Shown here piece by piece: positions 46,949 to 57,800 of a DNA stretch of 60,000 nt. The notes beneath the pieces were generated by a model, which made no database searches, was not told where the DNA came from, and saw nothing but the letters and a program-made list of their open reading frames with translations. Source of the stretch: Membranipora membranacea (lineage: Eukaryota > Bryozoa > Gymnolaemata > Cheilostomatida > Membraniporidae); NCBI GenBank assembly GCA_914767715.1, contig OU612065.1:32490001-32550000 (forward strand), read 5' to 3'. Position 1 is the first letter of the stretch; each line of letters opens with the position of its first letter. A program made the position numbers and the translations under genes.

Positions 46949-49900
46949 TAGAATGCTAAATAAAATCGGCGTGGAGAAAGAAAAATCAACGCTGAAAATC
47001 TCAACAATGACGTCAGTTGATAAGAAAGTGCATTGTGATAGTACTCCTTCTCTGAGAATTAGGGGTTTTTACAGTAGTGACCGTATACAGCTACCCAGGA
47101 CATATGCTAGAAGTACAATACCATGTGCTATTTCAGATATACCCACATATGAAAATGTTTCTGGTATTCAGCATTTATCATGCATATCTAAATATATTCC
47201 ACCGCAGCAGAAATGCGAGGTAGGATTACTCGTAGGTCGTGATTGTTTTGATGCTATGGCTCCTGTAGGAGATGTTATTCCTGCCCCTCTGGGTGGTGCT
47301 TGTGCCATAAAAACCAAGCTCGGATGGTGCGTTATTGGCCCTGACAGCAGACAAGCCAGCAACACATCAGATGAGATTGGTTACAGTCACAACATTTATA
47401 CTCTCGAAGATGCTCTGAACTCTGTAAGTAATATTCAGTCGCCAAAACTAGCTATATCGTGTAAAACTGAGGTATCAGACATCACTCCATATGAACTCAT
47501 GAACATGATTGATGGTTGTGAATTTGTCGATCATGCCGACAGTCAATCAATTTCACAGGATGATCTGAAATTTCTCAAAATTCTAGATGATGGTATGCAC
47601 CAAGACAGCTCAGGTTACTATGTCATGCCTTTACCGTTTAAACATGGTGAGACAACTCTCACATCTAGTAAACAACCAGTCTTGAAGAGATTTTATGGTC
47701 TTTTATCACAGTTCAAAAGGCGAAATGCAGAATTCAGACAGAAATATACTGAGTTCGTAGAAGGTATAATATCTAGGGGTGAGGCTGAACTAGTGCCAAA
47801 ATCAGAACTCGAAAGCCGGGAGGGTTGGTTTTTACCTCATCATGGTGTTTATCATAAAAAGACCGGAAAAATCAGAGTCGTATTTGACTGTGGTGCGCAG
47901 GCTAATGGTGTCAACCTGAATGATGAGTTATTACAAGGCCCTGACCTAAACAATTCTCTGCTGGGAGTGATATTGAGATTTCGGCAAAAACCAGTAGCTT
48001 TATCTTGTGACATAGAGAAGATGTATCATCGCTTCAGGGTAGTAAACGAGCACCGTGATTATCTTCGGTTCTTTTGGCTTGATGATCAGGGTAATCCAGC
48101 TGTATATAGAATGTGCGTCCATATTTTTGGCGCTAGATCGTCTCCCAACTGTGCCAAATATGGTCTCAATAGGCTAGCAATAGACTATGGTGAAAATTAC
48201 CCACTAGCTCAGGAGTTTATTCAGCGTAATTTCTATGTTGACGATGGTTTATGTAGTGTAAATACCAGTGATGAAGCCATCGAACTTCTGAAACAAACTA
48301 GGTCATTGTGTAAAAATGGCAATCTTCATGTACACAAGCTTCTATCCAATCAACCTCAGGTACTGGAAGCCTTCCCTCAAGAGGATACAAATCTCAAACC
48401 ACAGAACAATATTCAGCTGCTCGACTCAACAGAGCGAGCTCTAGGCATGCTATGGGCCTTGGACTCGGATTCATTCACTTATAAATATCAGCCTGTACCT
48501 GCTAAGAAAATTACTAGGAGGTCTGTGTTAGCTAATGTAGCTTCGGTATACGATCCTATGGGTCTCATAAGTCCTCTTATTCTGCCAGCTAGAGTAATGA
48601 TACAAAACTCATGTAAAGACGGTTTGAGTTGGGACCAGGAACTTGATCAAAACATGTGTGATAAGTGGAAAATCTGGGACTTCGAAATCTCCAAAATCTC
48701 CAGTCTGTCCATTCCCAGGTGTATTCACCCACACTCATTCATGCCAGTCAAACAAGAAATCCATACATTCGCAGATGCTAGCGAGCTAGGGTATGGAGCA
48801 TGCTCATATGTTAGGACATTTGATGAAAATAATGCTGTACATTGTAGTCTAATGCTAGGAAAAACTCGTGTGGCTCCGTTAAAGAAGCGTATTACCATTC
48901 CTAGGCTAGAGTTACAAGCAGCATTACTAGCTGCTAAGCAATGTAATTCTCTCAAAACTGAACTAGGCATACAGTGTAATAGTTATCTATGGTCAGACTC
49001 AAAAATCGTCTTAGGCTATATCAATAATGACTCGAAACGGTTCCAAACATTTGTTGCGAATCGTGTGACTCAAATCAATGAAATCTCGTCGAAATCCCAA
49101 TGGGATTATGTGAATACTAGTTTGAATCCTGCAGATATTGCATCCCGTGGATTAAGCACAGTAGAATTCCTGAACAATTCTATGTGGTTTCATGGACCCA
49201 ACTTTCTGTGGGAGACCGATCCATTACCTAGCTCAAACTGTTCATTTATTGTTGATCCTGATGACTTGGAGCTGAAAAAATCAGCTGTCACTCTAGCTAC
49301 TGACTCAAAATCACTGTCAGGGTTTGATGAAATAGTTTTGGGTTTGGTGAATAAATCATCATCATGGAATAAAACTGTCAGATGTGTAGCCATGTTACAA
49401 AATATCAAGTCAAACCATTCATTTGATGGGTGCGGGAAGTTGTCTGCTCAGCATACCCAGAATGCATCAAACTACATCATTTCGCTAGTCCAGAGTATCA
49501 GCTATCAGAATGAAATTCAATCACTCCAGTCAGGGTGTGCAATCGATAAATCTAGTCCATTATGGAGACTGGATTGCTTCGTTGATAGTGATGATCTGTT
49601 ACGAGTGGGTGGTAGAGTAAAACTGTCGTCTCTGTCATTAGCAGACAAGCATCCCATTGTCATACCAAAACAGTCAAATCTCAGTAAACAGATTTTGCAG
49701 CATTATCATGAACAAGTAGCTCACCAGGGACGTACTTCTACCATGTCAGCTGTGAGGTCTGCTGGGTTTTGGGTGGTTGGTTTGAGTAATGCGGTCTCAT
49801 CTCTGATTTACACATGCTCATTTTGTCGTCGACTCAGGAGGCCAGTAGAAAGTCAGAAAATGGCAGACCTCCCACCTGAGCGTGTTGAAGTCGTTCCCCC

Positions 49901-50816
49901 ATTCACACATGTAGGATGTGATGTTTTTGGCCCCTTTCCCATAAAAGATGGTCGAAAACACATGAAGAAGTATGGGCTAATAATCACATGCTTGTCCAGT
50001 AGAGCTGTACATATTGAAACTCTAGACGATCTCTCTACTAACTGCTTCTTGCAGAGCTGGCGCTGCTTTGTGGCTCTAAGAGGCAATGTCAGTTCTGTGC
50101 GTTGTGACAATGGCACTAATTTTGTTGGTGCAAACAACGAAATTCTGAAACTCTATGATGAAATGTATCAAGATAGTTCATTCAGTAAATATCTACAGGA
50201 ACACCACTGTGAGTTTATTTTCAATACCCCTCACGCTAGTCATATGGGCGGGTGTTGGAAAAGAATGATTAGGACAATACGCTCTGTGTTCAATGGTTTG
50301 ACACCACATATGCATAACTTCAGTAGTACATCGCTGCGTACTCTACTATATGAATGTATGGCAATCATTAACAGTCGCCCTCTGACGGTTGTCAGCTCAG
50401 ATTGTAAACCTTTATCACCGAATGATTTACTTCATATGAAGTCCTCTGTTATTCTACCTATGCCTGGTAAGTTTGATGATGGCGACATCTATGCCAGAAA
50501 GAGATGGCGTGCAGTACAGCTGCTAGCCAACAAATTCTGGAATAGATGGCGTAAGGAATATGTGCAAAATCTTCAGCAGAGACAGAAATGGGTACAATCC
50601 AGAAGAAATCTCGCAATCAATGACATCGTTATTCTCAGTGATAACTGTGGTCGACGATTTTGGAAACTAGGACGAATAACCGAAGTTTTATCTAGTGTAG
50701 ATAATCTAGTCAGATCTGTCAAAGTTCTGTGTTATGATGTAATCAGTAACAATCACTCAACATTCACTCGCCCAGTTAACAAACTGGTGTGCCTAGTCGA
50801 ATCTGAAGCTCTGTAA
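46908..50816 (+). CDS. pol: BEL/Pao Pol polyprotein (protease remnant, RT, RNase H, integrase, DUF5641-like)
   Basis: 1302 residues from the first ATG, which is probably not the true start: residues 1-11 are the out-of-frame version of the protease active-site strand. Residues 12-145 continue the protease (LLVGRD near 107). RT spans about 300-470, with Asp368 (DIEKMY) and YVDD at 443-446. RNase H spans about 615-750, with Asp623, Glu668, Asp697 and Asp743. The integrase zinc finger uses H934, H939, C970 and C973. The integrase core has Asp1005 and Asp1067, but Lys1118 stands in GGCWKR where the third catalytic residue, Glu, is expected. DUF5641-like sequence covers about 1195-1290. Length is normal for BEL/Pao Pol, and there are no internal stops. 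The Gag and Pol frames overlap by 41 bases and differ by +1. Confidence 0.92.
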   Translation: MLCWTINPTKHVTSRMLNKIGVEKEKSTLKISTMTSVDKKVHCDSTPSLRIRGFYSSDRIQLPRTYARSTIPCAISDIPTYENVSGIQHLSCISKYIPPQQKCEVGLLVGRDCFDAMAPVGDVIPAPLGGACAIKTKLGWCVIGPDSRQASNTSDEIGYSHNIYTLEDALNSVSNIQSPKLAISCKTEVSDITPYELMNMIDGCEFVDHADSQSISQDDLKFLKILDDGMHQDSSGYYVMPLPFKHGETTLTSSKQPVLKRFYGLLSQFKRRNAEFRQKYTEFVEGIISRGEAELVPKSELESREGWFLPHHGVYHKKTGKIRVVFDCGAQANGVNLNDELLQGPDLNNSLLGVILRFRQKPVALSCDIEKMYHRFRVVNEHRDYLRFFWLDDQGNPAVYRMCVHIFGARSSPNCAKYGLNRLAIDYGENYPLAQEFIQRNFYVDDGLCSVNTSDEAIELLKQTRSLCKNGNLHVHKLLSNQPQVLEAFPQEDTNLKPQNNIQLLDSTERALGMLWALDSDSFTYKYQPVPAKKITRRSVLANVASVYDPMGLISPLILPARVMIQNSCKDGLSWDQELDQNMCDKWKIWDFEISKISSLSIPRCIHPHSFMPVKQEIHTFADASELGYGACSYVRTFDENNAVHCSLMLGKTRVAPLKKRITIPRLELQAALLAAKQCNSLKTELGIQCNSYLWSDSKIVLGYINNDSKRFQTFVANRVTQINEISSKSQWDYVNTSLNPADIASRGLSTVEFLNNSMWFHGPNFLWETDPLPSSNCSFIVDPDDLELKKSAVTLATDSKSLSGFDEIVLGLVNKSSSWNKTVRCVAMLQNIKSNHSFDGCGKLSAQHTQNASNYIISLVQSISYQNEIQSLQSGCAIDKSSPLWRLDCFVDSDDLLRVGGRVKLSSLSLADKHPIVIPKQSNLSKQILQHYHEQVAHQGRTSTMSAVRSAGFWVVGLSNAVSSLIYTCSFCRRLRRPVESQKMADLPPERVEVVPPFTHVGCDVFGPFPIKDGRKHMKKYGLIITCLSSRAVHIETLDDLSTNCFLQSWRCFVALRGNVSSVRCDNGTNFVGANNEILKLYDEMYQDSSFSKYLQEHHCEFIFNTPHASHMGGCWKRMIRTIRSVFNGLTPHMHNFSSTSLRTLLYECMAIINSRPLTVVSSDCKPLSPNDLLHMKSSVILPMPGKFDDGDIYARKRWRAVQLLANKFWNRWRKEYVQNLQQRQKWVQSRRNLAINDIVILSDNCGRRFWKLGRITEVLSSVDNLVRSVKVLCYDVISNNHSTFTRPVNKLVCLVESEAL

Positions 50817-51234
50817 TAGGGATACAATGTAAATACTAGACTTTTATCAGGACTCATGGAGGAGCAACTCCAAATTGTTGCTTTTTCATCCCACCTCATG
50901 GTGTTTATTTTTCACTCGTTAAGCTTTGCTCTGCTCTAAATCATTATTGTATTGCAATGCATTTATTATCATTTCACACAGCTATAGGCACTTCTCCTTT
51001 GTATTTATTCTCGATAGTGCCAGTCGCTGCCTCAATAACTTGCCGTTTGTTAATTAATTTGTTTGCTCGATCAAACCTCTCGCGTGTCAGTTTTTGTAGT
51101 TATGATTGGGGTCGCTAAATGTTTGGAATGGAATGAGAAATATCCTAGGCTTCTTTTTCTCTTTCTGATCAGTTCTTCCTTGCGATCTTCAGTCATGGTT
51201 GATGGGAGAAATCACAAGGTGATTTGGCCGGGAG
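50817..51234 (+). other. Retrotransposon 3' untranslated region and weak polypurine tract
   Basis: No conserved coding sequence is present. A 75-codon ORF at 51063-51290 runs into the LTR and looks like chance. The bases before the 3' LTR, CCGGGAG (51228-51234), are the best, but short, polypurine candidate for plus-strand priming. GATGGGAGAAA at 51201-51211 is an alternative. Confidence 0.6.
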
Positions 51235-51887
51235 TGTGGCTGCTTCACGGCGGCTTAGATCCTTTGCCATTCACTGGGAGTTGTGCCTAATTGGCCATAG
51301 CTGCATGGCTTTGTGCGGTACCGGGCTATTGTGTTGTGTGTCCAATTATCTGCACTGATGGATTAATTTGGCGAGCAAATTCCTCAAGCCTTTAGTTGCC
51401 CTGTGAGCCTTGGTGTTTGAGGTTTTCCTCACAGGCTCAGTAAACTTGAGTTGTATAAACTGAACTATAATCTGAATCTATTTTTCTGGGCAAAGGTAAT
51501 ATTTGGGGATTTACTAAAGGAGCAAAAAGGTATGTTATAAATTAAATTCTATTTTCTGTAGGTTAAAATAATTTGACTCCAAGTTTACTTGACTTAATAT
51601 CACTTTTATTTCTCGGTACATTCAAAATTAATTAATAGGGTTTAGATTTGTGTTTATTTGATCTTTGAGTATATTGTTCCTTATAGTTTGCTTTAAATTG
51701 AATAGTTAATTATTGACGGCATTTTTATTGAACGAGGCACATTTTTATGCACCACATTAATTGCACCATGTTCTTTTCCAGTTTCACGGAACCTTCGGAG
51801 ATAAAAATAAACCAGTGATCCTGTGAAACCATCAGTAATCTCTAAAATCTAATGCAAAATAATCAAAAAGCCTTGTGGTCCAGAACA
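51235..51887 (+). repeat. 3' LTR (653 bp)
   Basis: Same length and ends as the 5' LTR. The only difference is A at 51799. AATAAA is at 51806-51811. Confidence 0.95.
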
Positions 51888-51892
51888 GAGGT
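51888..51892. repeat. Target site duplication, right (GAGGT)
   Basis: It repeats 43322-43326, and the satellite monomer resumes without loss (GAGGTGTTTTGCAAG). Confidence 0.95.
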
Positions 51893-52869
51893 GTTTTGCA
51901 AGAAATTGACAAAAATCGATAGGTATGGTCCTGGGGAAATTGGCCAATAATTGGGCAAAATTCCTTACTCGCTTAGAAACACTTGAAACTGTGTTTTGAC
52001 GTTCGTGATGACGTCCCTATATCTCATGTAAAATATTAGCTCCCTGTGATGATGCGTATTCTATCGAGGTGTGTTGCAAGAAATTGACAAAAATCGATAG
52101 GTACGGACCTGGGGAAATTGGCCAATAATTGGGCAGAATTCCTTACTCGCTTAGAAATGCTTGAAACCCTGTTTTGACGTATGCAATGACATCCCAATAT
52201 CTCATATGAAATATTAGCTCCCTGTGACGATGCGTATTCTATCGAGGTGTTTTGCAAGAAATTGACAAAAATCGATAGGTACGGTCCTGGGGAAATTGGC
52301 CAATATTTGGGCAGAATTCCTCACTCGCTTAGAAACGCTTGAAGCTCTGTTTTGACGTTCGCAATGACGTCCCAATATCTCATATAACATATTAGCTCCC
52401 TGTGATGATGCGTATTCTATGGAGGTGTTTTGCAAGAAATTGACAAAAATCGATAGGTACGGTCCTTGGGAAATTGGCCAATAATTGGGCAGAATTCCTT
52501 ACTCGCTTAGAAACGCTTGAAACTTTGTTTTGACGTTCGCAATGACGTCCCTATATCTCATATAAAATATTAGCTCCCTGTGATGATGCGTACTCTATCG
52601 AAGTGTTTTGCAAGAAATTGACAAAAATCGATAGGTACGGTCCTGGGGATATTGGCCAATAATTGGGCAGAATTCCTTACTCGCTTAGAAACGCTTGAAA
52701 CTCTGTTTTGACGTTCGTGATGACGTCCCTATATCTCATATAAAATATTAGCTCCCTGTGATGATGCGTATTCTATCGAAGTGTTTCGCAAGAAATTGAC
52801 AAAAATCGATAGGTACGGTCCTGGGGAAATTGGCCAATAATTGGGCAGAATTCCTTACTCACTTAGAAA

Positions 52870-54957
52870 CGCTTGAAACTTTGTTTTGACGTTCGCAATG
52901 ACGTCTCAATATCTCATATATAATATTAGCTCCCTGTGACGATGCGTATTCTATGGAGGTGTTTTGCAAGAAATTGACAAAAATCGATAGGTATGGTCCT
53001 GGGGAAATTGGCCAATAATTGGGCAGAATTCCTTACTCGCTTAGAAACGCTCGAAACTCTGTTTTGACGTTCGTGATGACGTCCCTATATCTCATGTAAA
53101 ATATTAGCTCCCTGTGATGATGCGTATTCTATCGAAGTGTTTTGCAAGAAATTGACAAAAATCGATAGGTACGGTCCTGGGGAAATTGGCCAATAATGGG
53201 GCAAAATTCCTTACTCGCTTAGAAACGCTTGAAACTCTGCTTTGACGTTTGTGATGACGTCCCTATATCTCATATAAAATATTAGCTCCCTGTGATGATG
53301 CGTATTCTATCGAGGTGTGTTGCAAGAAATTGACAAAAATCGATAGGTACGGACCTGGGGAAATTGGCCAATAATTGGGCAGAATTCCTTACTCGCTTAG
53401 AAATGCTTGAAACTCTGTTTTGACGTTCGTAATGACGTCCCAATATCTCATATGAAATATTTACTCCCTGTGACCATGCGTATTCTATGGAGGTGTTTTG
53501 CAAGAAATTGACAAAAATCGATAGGTACGGTCCTGGGGAAATTGGCCAATAATTGGGCAGAAATCCTTACTCGCTTAGAAACGCTTGAAACTCTGTTTTG
53601 ACGTTCGTGATGACGTCCCTATATCTCATATAAAATATTAGCTCCCTGTGATGATGCGTATTCTATCGAAGTGTTTTGCAAGAAATTGACAAAAATCGAT
53701 AGGTACGGTCCTGGGGAAATTGGCCAATAACTGGGCAGAATTCCTTACTCGCTTAGAAACGCTTGAAACCCTGTTTTGACGTATGCAATGACATCCCAAT
53801 ATCTCATATGAAATATTAGCTCCCTGTGACGATGCGTATTCTATCGAGGTGTTTTGCAAGAAATTGACAAAAATCGATAGGTACGGTCCTGGGGAAATTG
53901 GCCAATATTTGGGCAGAATTCCTTACTCGCTTAGAAACGCTTGAAGCTCTGTTTTGACGTTCGCAATGACGTCCCAATATCTCATATAACATATTAGCTC
54001 CCTGTGATGATGCGTATTCTATGGAGGTGTTTTGCAAGAAATTGACAAAAATCAATAGGTACGGTCCTTGGGAAATTGGCCAATAATTGGGCAGAATTCC
54101 TTACTCGCTTAGAAACGCTTGAAACTTTGTTTTGACGTTCGCAATGACGTCTCAATATCTCATATATAATATTAGCTCCCTGTGACGATGCGTATTCTAT
54201 GGAGGTGTTTTGCAAGAAATTGACAAAAATCGATAGGTATGGTCCTGGGGAAATTGGCCAATAATTGGGCAGAATTCCTTACTCGCTTAGAAACGCTCGA
54301 AACTCTGTTTTGACGTTCGTGATGACGTCCCTATATCTCATGTAAAATATTAGCTCCCTGTGATGATGCGTATTCTATCGAAGTGTTTTGCAAGAAATTG
54401 ACAAAAATCGATAGGTACGGTCCTGGGGAAATTGGCCAATAATTGGGCAAAATTCCTTACTCGCTTAGAAACGCTTGAAACTCTGCTTTGACGTTTGTGA
54501 TGACGTCCCTATATCTCATATAAAATATTAGCTCCCTGTGATGATGCGTATTCTATCGAGGTGTGTTGCAAGAAATTGACAAAAATCGATAGGTACGGAC
54601 CTGGGGAAATTGGCCAATAATTGGGCAGAATTCCTTACTCGCTTAGAAATGCTTGAAACTCTGTTTTGACGTTCGTAATGACGTCCCAATATCTCATATG
54701 AAATATTTACTCCCTGTGACCATGCGTATTCTATGGAGGTGTTTTGCAAGAAATTGACAAAAATCGATAGGTACGGTCCTGGGGAAATTGGCCAATAATT
54801 GGGCAGAATTCCTTACTCGCTTAGAAACGCTTGAAACTCTGTTTTGACGTTCGTGATGACGTCCCTATATCTCATATAAAATATTAGCTCCCTGTGATGA
54901 TGCGTATTCTATCGAAGTGTTTTGCAAGAAATTGACAAAAATCGATAGGTACGGTCC
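52870..54957. repeat. 7-monomer spaced duplication (1246 bp)
   Basis: Segments about 52870-53710 and 54116-54957 match at offset 1246 (7 x 178). Private markers are CTGTGACCATGCG (53468 and 54714) and GAAACGCTCGAAAC. Confidence 0.75.
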
Positions 54958-57800
54958 TTGGGAAATTGGCCAATAATTGGGCAGAATTCCTTACTCGCTT
55001 AGAAACGCTTGAAACTTTGTTTTGACGTTCGCAATGACGTCCCTATATCTCATATAAAATATTAGCTCCCTGTGATGATGCGTACTCTATCGAAGTGTTT
55101 TGCAAGAAATTGACAAAAATCGATAGGTACGGTCCTGGGGATATTGGCCAATAATTGGGCAGAATTCCTTACTCGCTTAGAAACGCTTGAAACTTTGTTT
55201 TGACGTTCGTGATGACGTCCCTATATCTCATATAAAATATTAGCTCCCTGTGATGATGCGTATTCTATCGAAGTGTTTCGCAAGAAATTGACAAAAATCG
55301 ATAGGTACGGTCCTGGGGAAATTGGCCAATAATTGGGCAGAATTCCTTACTCGCTTAGAAACGCTTGAAACTCTGTTTTGACGTTCGTGATGACGTCCCT
55401 ATATCTCATATAAAATATTAGCTCCCTTTGATGATGCGTATTCTATCGAAGTGTTTTGCAAGAAATTGACAAAAATCGATAGGTACGGTCCTGGGGAAAT
55501 TGGCCAATAATTGGGCAGAATTCCTTACTCGCTTAGAAACGCTTGAAACTCTGTTTTGACGTTCGCAATGACGTCCCAATATCTCATATAAAATATTAAC
55601 TCCCTGTGACGATGCGTATTCTATGGAGGTGTTTTGCAAGAAATTGACAAAAATCGATAGGTACGGTCCTGGGGAAATTGGCCAATAATTGGGCAGAATT
55701 CCTTACTCGCTTAGAAACGCTTGAAACTCTGTTTTGACGTTCGTGATGACGTCCCCATATCTCATATAAAATATTTGCTCCCTGTGACGATGCGTATTCT
55801 ATCGAGGTGTTTTGCAAGAAATTGACAAAAATCGATAGGTACGGTCCTGGGGAAATTTGCCAATAATTGGGCAGAATTCCTTACTCGCTTAGAAACGCTT
55901 GAAACTCTGTTTTGACGTTCGCAATGACGTCCCAATATCTCATGTAAAATATTAGCTCCCTGTGACGATGCGTATTCTATCGAGGTGTTTTGCAAGAAAT
56001 TGACAAGAATCGATAGGTACCGTCCTGGGGAAATTGGCCAATAATTGGGCAGAATTCCTTAATCGCTTAGAAACGCTTGAAACTCTGTTTTGACGTTAGC
56101 AATGACGTCCCAAGATCTCATAATAAAAATATTAGCTCCCTGTGACGATGCGTATTCTATCGAGGTGTTTTGCAAGAAATTGACAAAAATCGATAGGTAC
56201 GGTCCTGGGGAAATTGGCCAACAATTGGGCAGAATTCCTTACTCGCTTAGAAACGCTTGAAACTCTGTTTTGACGTTCGCAATGACGTCCCAATATCTCA
56301 TATAACATATTAGCTCCCTGTGACGATGCGTATTCTATGGAGGTGTTTTGCAAGAAATTGACAAAAATCGATAGGTACGGTCCTTGGGAAATTGGCCAAT
56401 AATTGGGCAGAATTCCTTACTCGCTTAGAAACGCTTGAAACTTTGTTTTGACATTCGCAATGACGTCCCTATATCTCATATAAAATATTAGCTCCCTGTG
56501 ATGATGCGTATTCTATCGAAGTGTTTTGCAAGAAATTGACAAAAATCGATAGGTACGGTCCTGGGGATATTGGCCAATAATTGGGCAGAATTCCTTACTC
56601 GCTTAGAAACGCTTGAAACTCCGTTTTGACGTTCGTGATGACGTCCCTATATCTCATATAAAATATTAGCTCCCTGTGATGATGCGTATTCTATCGAAGT
56701 GTTTCGCAAGAAATTGACAAAAATCGATAGGTACAGTCCTGGGGAAATTGGCCAATAATTGGGCAGAATTCCTTACTCGCTTAGAAACGCTTGAAACTCT
56801 GTTTTGACGTTCGTGATGACGTCCCTATATCTCATATAAAATATTAGCTCCCTTTGATGATGCGTATTCTATCGAAGTGTTTTGCAAGAAATTGACAAAA
56901 ATCGATAGGTACGGTCCTGGGGAAATTGGCCAATAATTGGGCAGAATTCCTTACTCGCTTAGAAACGCTTGAAACTCTGTTTTGACGTTCGCAATGACGT
57001 CCCAATATCTCATATAAAATATTAACTCCCTGTGACGATGCGTATTCTATGGAGGTGTTTTGCAAGAAATTGACAAAAATCGATAGGTACGGTCCTGGGG
57101 AAATTGGCCAATAATTGGGCAGAATTCCTTACTCGCTTAGAAACGCTTGAAACTCTGTTTTGACGTTCGTGATGACGTCCCTATATCTCATATAAAATAT
57201 TTGCTCCCTGTGACGATGCGTATTCTATCGAGGTGTTTTGCAAGAAATTGACAAAAATCGATAGGTACGGTCCTGGGGAAATTTGCCAATAATTGGGCAG
57301 AATTCCTTACTCGCTTAGAAACGCTTGAAACTCTGTTTTGACGTTCGCAATGACGTCCCAATATCTCATGTAAAATATTAGCTCCCTGTGACGATGCGTA
57401 TTCTATCGAGGTGTTTTGCAAGAAATTGACAAGAATCGATAGGTACCGTCCTGGGGAAATTGGCCAATAATTGGGCAGAATTCCTTAATCGCTTAGAAAC
57501 GCTTGAAACTCTGTTTTGACGTTCGCAATGACGTCCCAAGATCTCATAATAAAAATATTAGCTCCCTGTGACGATGCGTATTCTATCGAGGTGTTTTGCA
57601 AGAAATTGACAAAAATCGATAGGTACGGTCCTGGGGAAATTGGCCAACAATTGGGCAGAATTCCTTACTCGCTTAGAAACGCTTGAAACTCTGTTTTGAC
57701 GTTCGCAATGACGTCCCAATATCTCATATAAAATATTAGCTCCCTGTGACGATGCGTATTCTATGGAGGTGTTTTGCAAGAAATTGACAAAAATCGATAG
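54950..57800. repeat. 8-monomer higher-order repeat, two tandem copies (1426 bp each)
   Basis: The marker series GGTCCTTGGG, CCCTTTGATGATG, ATATTTGCTCCC, GGTACCGTCC and CATAATAAAAATATT recurs 1426 bases later (8 x 178 plus 2 from the longer CATAATAAAAATATT variant). Confidence 0.8.

Larger units (their letters stand above)
43327..51887 (+). mobile_element. Full-length BEL/Pao LTR retrotransposon inserted in the satellite
   Basis: The element has two 653-bp LTRs starting TGTGGC and ending GAACA, flanked by the 5-bp duplication GAGGT. Between them are a Gag ORF and a Pol ORF in the order protease, RT, RNase H, integrase, which together with the Gag zinc-knuckle set and the DUF5641-like tail identifies BEL/Pao. 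The LTRs differ at a single base (G at 43891, A at 51799). Removing the element and one duplication restores a standard type B monomer. Defects are a frame break in the protease and a Lys at the expected catalytic Glu of integrase. No primer-binding site complementary to a tRNA 3' end is obvious directly after the 5' LTR. Confidence 0.95.

Noticed and set aside
47168-50137. Minus-strand ORFs within pol
   Set aside because: They are antisense shadows of a long, domain-rich coding sequence.
51063-51290. 75-codon ORF crossing into the 3' LTR, possible envelope remnant
   Set aside because: Too short, with no signal peptide plus transmembrane organisation or domain, and it ends in the LTR.
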